Source: an uncultured Clostridia bacterium (GTDB taxonomy: Bacteria; Bacillota; Clostridia; Oscillospirales; CAG-272). Taken from it: a stretch of DNA of 6,368 bases. This document shows positions 5,005-6,368 of the stretch, in pieces. The notes under the pieces were generated by a model, which was given only the letters and a program-made list of their open reading frames with translations, ran no database searches and had not been told where the DNA came from. The stretch spans positions 1-6,368 of the forward strand of contig CALDMI010000031.1 in the NCBI GenBank assembly GCA_937914815.1. Reading direction: 5' to 3'. The stretch's first letter is position 1, and each line of letters opens with the position of its first letter. A program made the position numbers and the translations under genes.

Positions 5005-5568
5005 ATGGGAAACGGGCTTATGAAGCATGAGCACTCGCTCGGCACAGTCACCGATATGAAGATATTCATTCTCTTCCTTATGGATAATATCGGGTATACG
5101 ATGGACTACACGACGCTCAGCAAAATAGCGGCGGAGAACCTCGACGACTATAATATCAGCTTCAGTGAATGTATGGAGGGGCTTGTCGACAGCGGACACC
5201 TTATAAGCGATGAGGCGGAGGGCGAGCGGTTTTATATGATCTCCGATAAGGGGAGAAAGGTAGCCGCACAGCTCTATGATACTCTCGGTCCCTCCCTCCG
5301 TGAGCGTAGCCTCCGCTGCGCGATAAAGCATATATCGCTTTCCCGCCGCGGCGCAGAGGTGCATGCCACCGTCACCCCGCGTGAGAGCGGAGGGTACGAG
5401 GTGACAATGGAGGCGACGGACGCCGCCGGGTGTATAATGTCCGCAACCCTTACCGTGAACTCGCTGACAGAGGCAAACCGCATAAAGCAGAACTATGAGG
5501 CAAAGCCGGATGCGGTCTACCGCGGCATCTTCTTCGCCGCAACCGGAAGAATGGAATATCTCTTCTGA
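5005..5568 (+). CDS. DUF4364 family protein, probable winged-helix regulator
   Basis: Predicted 187 aa. I recognise the DUF4364 (PF14277) pattern: a leader GTVTDMKIFILFLMDNI (13-29), then a winged-helix-like part, about residues 15-95, with YTTLSKIAAENLDDYNISFSECMEGLVDSGHL split over 35-66 and a wing/turn ERFYMISDKGRKVA (74-87). The C-terminal half (about 105-187) is a beta-rich domain with VTPRESGGYEVTMEATD and YRGIFFAATGRMEYLF. The family is frequent in Clostridia and looks like a DNA-binding transcription regulator, but its targets are not known to me. No membrane segment. Start at 5005 is set by GGAAGGAG (4992-4999), five bases upstream; a second ATG at codon 6 is less well placed. I see no clear promoter of its own, so it may be co-transcribed with the binding-protein gene through the hairpin at 4948-4988. 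Confidence 0.82.
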   Translation: MGNGLMKHEHSLGTVTDMKIFILFLMDNIGYTMDYTTLSKIAAENLDDYNISFSECMEGLVDSGHLISDEAEGERFYMISDKGRKVAAQLYDTLGPSLRERSLRCAIKHISLSRRGAEVHATVTPRESGGYEVTMEATDAAGCIMSATLTVNSLTEANRIKQNYEAKPDAVYRGIFFAATGRMEYLF

Positions 5569-5667
5569 TTTTGTCCGTTTTTCGGTTTTTCTGACGAAAA
5601 TTAAGCCCGGTTCACTTAAAAGTTTGTGAAAAAGCGGAAATTTTCTTAATTTTTTTTGAAAAAACTA

Positions 5668-5696
5668 TTGACAAAGAATTTTTGAGCGGATATAAT
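5668..5696 (+). promoter_or_regulatory. perfect-consensus sigma-A promoter of the sigma factor gene
   Basis: TTGACA (5668-5673), exactly 17 bp, TATAAT (5691-5696): full match to both boxes. The stretch just upstream (about 5639-5667) is made of A- and T-tracts, as in an UP element. The transcript should start near 5703, about 20 nt before the ATG. This rules out the in-frame ATG at 5682, which lies inside the promoter. Confidence 0.9.
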
Positions 5697-5723
5697 GAAT
5701 GCAGTATCCGTGGGAGAGCAGAA

Positions 5724-6281
5724 ATGGGTGTTAACAGCGCGTTTTCGGATGAAGAGCTTCTTGCCGGTGTAAGGCGTGGGGACTCTGCCGCTCTTTCGGA
5801 CCTTGCGGAAAAATATTCGCCGCTCATATCCTCCCTTGTCGCCGGTTATCTCGTCCCCGGGGTCACGGATGGGGAGCTTCGGGCAGAGGCTTTGACATCG
5901 CTTGACCGCGCCGCCCGTACATATGAGACGGGGCGGGGCATAAAGTTCGGCTTGTATGCGAAAATATGTATGGATCGCGCCCTCCGTCGGTATGTCGACA
6001 CAGCAAGAAAACAGGCGCATGCAGAGCTCTCGGAGGCGGACGGGATAGTTACCCCCTCGGCAGAGAGCGGGCTTATCAGCCGGGAGACCGGGGATGAGAC
6101 CATGAGGAATATCCGCGCCCTGCTTTCGGATTACGAGTATTCGGTCTTGCTCCTTCATATGCAGGGGTATTCGACCGACGAAATATCCGCGAGACTTTCA
6201 AGAGATAAAAAATCGGTAGATAACGCAAAGGCGAGGATTTTCCGCCGCCTGCGCGAAAACCGGGACATGTTCCCGGTGTGA
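5724..6281 (+). CDS. sigma-70 family factor, divergent SigH (Spo0H)-like
   Basis: Predicted 185 aa. It fits the SigH/Spo0H group: DEELLAGVRRGDSAALSDLAEKY split over 9-31 (region 1.2/2.1), YETGRGIKFGLYAKICMDRALRRYVDTARKQ split over 67-97 (regions 2.3-2.4), an acidic linker (about 100-125), and a region 4 with LLSDYEYSVLLLHMQGYSTDEI split over 133-154 and the helix SVDNAKARIFRRLRE (164-178). In Bacillus, SigH starts sporulation and competence genes by binding core RNA polymerase. Oddity: the core-binding motif of region 2.2, usually like DLIQEG in SigH, reads ELRAEA at 51-56, with the Gln changed to Ala and the final Gly to Ala. It may be a paralogue rather than the main SigH. Start at 5724 follows GGGAGAG (5712-5718); an upstream ATG at 5682 overlaps the promoter and is rejected. 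Single-gene transcript. Confidence 0.85.
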   Translation: MGVNSAFSDEELLAGVRRGDSAALSDLAEKYSPLISSLVAGYLVPGVTDGELRAEALTSLDRAARTYETGRGIKFGLYAKICMDRALRRYVDTARKQAHAELSEADGIVTPSAESGLISRETGDETMRNIRALLSDYEYSVLLLHMQGYSTDEISARLSRDKKSVDNAKARIFRRLRENRDMFPV

Positions 6282-6293
6282 TGTAAGTTTATA

Positions 6294-6356
6294 TGTCCGT
6301 ATAGTTCAACACAGAACGGTGGAAACACAGACGGCGGTTTGACTCCGCCGCGGGCG
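6294..6356 (+). other. cloverleaf-like structured segment after the sigma gene (unassigned)
   Basis: A closing helix, TGTCCGT (6294-6300) with GCGGGCG (6350-6356), gives 7 pairs of which three are G-T. It encloses three hairpins: GTTC/GAAC (6304-6307 with 6314-6317), GTG-GAAA-CAC (6319-6328, a GNRA loop), and GGCGG-TTTGACT-CCGCC (6333-6349). The last resembles a tRNA T-arm. The middle arm is far too short for an anticodon arm, so it is not a normal tRNA. It could be a leader RNA of the next gene, a tRNA-like remnant, or a chance fold; the last hairpin alone could be part of the sigma-gene terminator. Confidence 0.3.
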
Positions 6357-6368
6357 AAAAAATATTTT

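Noticed and set aside
5569..5660. A terminator after the DUF4364 gene
   Set aside because: There are several T-runs, but the possible stems (CCG/CGG, TTAAG/CTTAA) are only 3-5 bp and poorly placed. Termination there may occur but is not supported.
6294..6357. A tRNA gene suggested by the T-arm-like hairpin and 7-bp closing helix
   Set aside because: Only about 14 bases separate the D-arm-like hairpin from the T-arm-like hairpin, too few for an anticodon arm and variable loop. The T-loop lacks the conserved C and no CCA end is seen.
1..6368. CRISPR array, transposase, phage, toxin-antitoxin or other defence genes
   Set aside because: I looked on both strands and found no repeat-spacer pattern and no protein resembling these families. 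All larger frames are housekeeping, sporulation, transport or regulator genes.

Overview
The window looks like chromosomal DNA of a spore-forming, Gram-positive bacterium of the class Clostridia (an anaerobic gut or rumen Firmicute is a reasonable guess). The basis is a recognisable germination protease gene (gpr), a SigH-like sporulation-type sigma factor, a DUF4364 winged-helix gene (a family known mainly from Clostridia), strong Shine-Dalgarno sites (AAGGAG, GGAGG) and sigma-A type promoters. The DNA is moderately GC-rich, yet isoleucine is coded mostly by AUA, an unusual habit. I cannot name the species.

Layout. (1) 1-711, +: 3' part of meso-diaminopimelate dehydrogenase (ddh), cut by the left window edge, followed by a strong bidirectional-looking terminator (748-787). 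(2) 712-1102: a 391-nt gene-free convergent region between ddh and fba. It holds a perfect 72-bp direct repeat (795-866 and 1011-1082), each copy carrying a leftward terminator hairpin. Between the copies lie 144 bp of structured DNA: an 18-bp imperfect repeat flanking a palindrome, and another hairpin. This is the least explained part of the window. (3) 1103-1969, -: class II fructose-bisphosphate aldolase (fba) with its own sigma-A promoter and RBS. (4) 2097-2999, -: gpr, spore protease, with a weak candidate sporulation promoter. (5) 3209-4927, +: lipoprotein solute-binding protein of the oligopeptide ABC family, divergent from gpr, with a very good extended -10 promoter. (6) 5005-5568, +: DUF4364 protein, behind a long hairpin that probably ends or attenuates the upstream transcript. 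(7) 5724-6281, +: divergent SigH-like sigma factor driven by a perfect-consensus sigma-A promoter (TTGACA, 17 bp, TATAAT). (8) 6282-6368: non-coding tail that can fold into a cloverleaf-like structure; unassigned.

How they fit together. These are mostly independent single-gene units rather than one operon: cell-wall/lysine metabolism (ddh), central glycolysis (fba), spore germination (gpr), peptide or solute uptake (binding protein), and two probable regulators (DUF4364, SigH-like). I find no CRISPR array, transposase, phage gene or defence system. No new multi-gene system is evident. The most unusual signals are the duplicated terminator module at 795-1082, the AUA bias, the sigma factor with a changed region 2.2, and the structured tail at the right edge.
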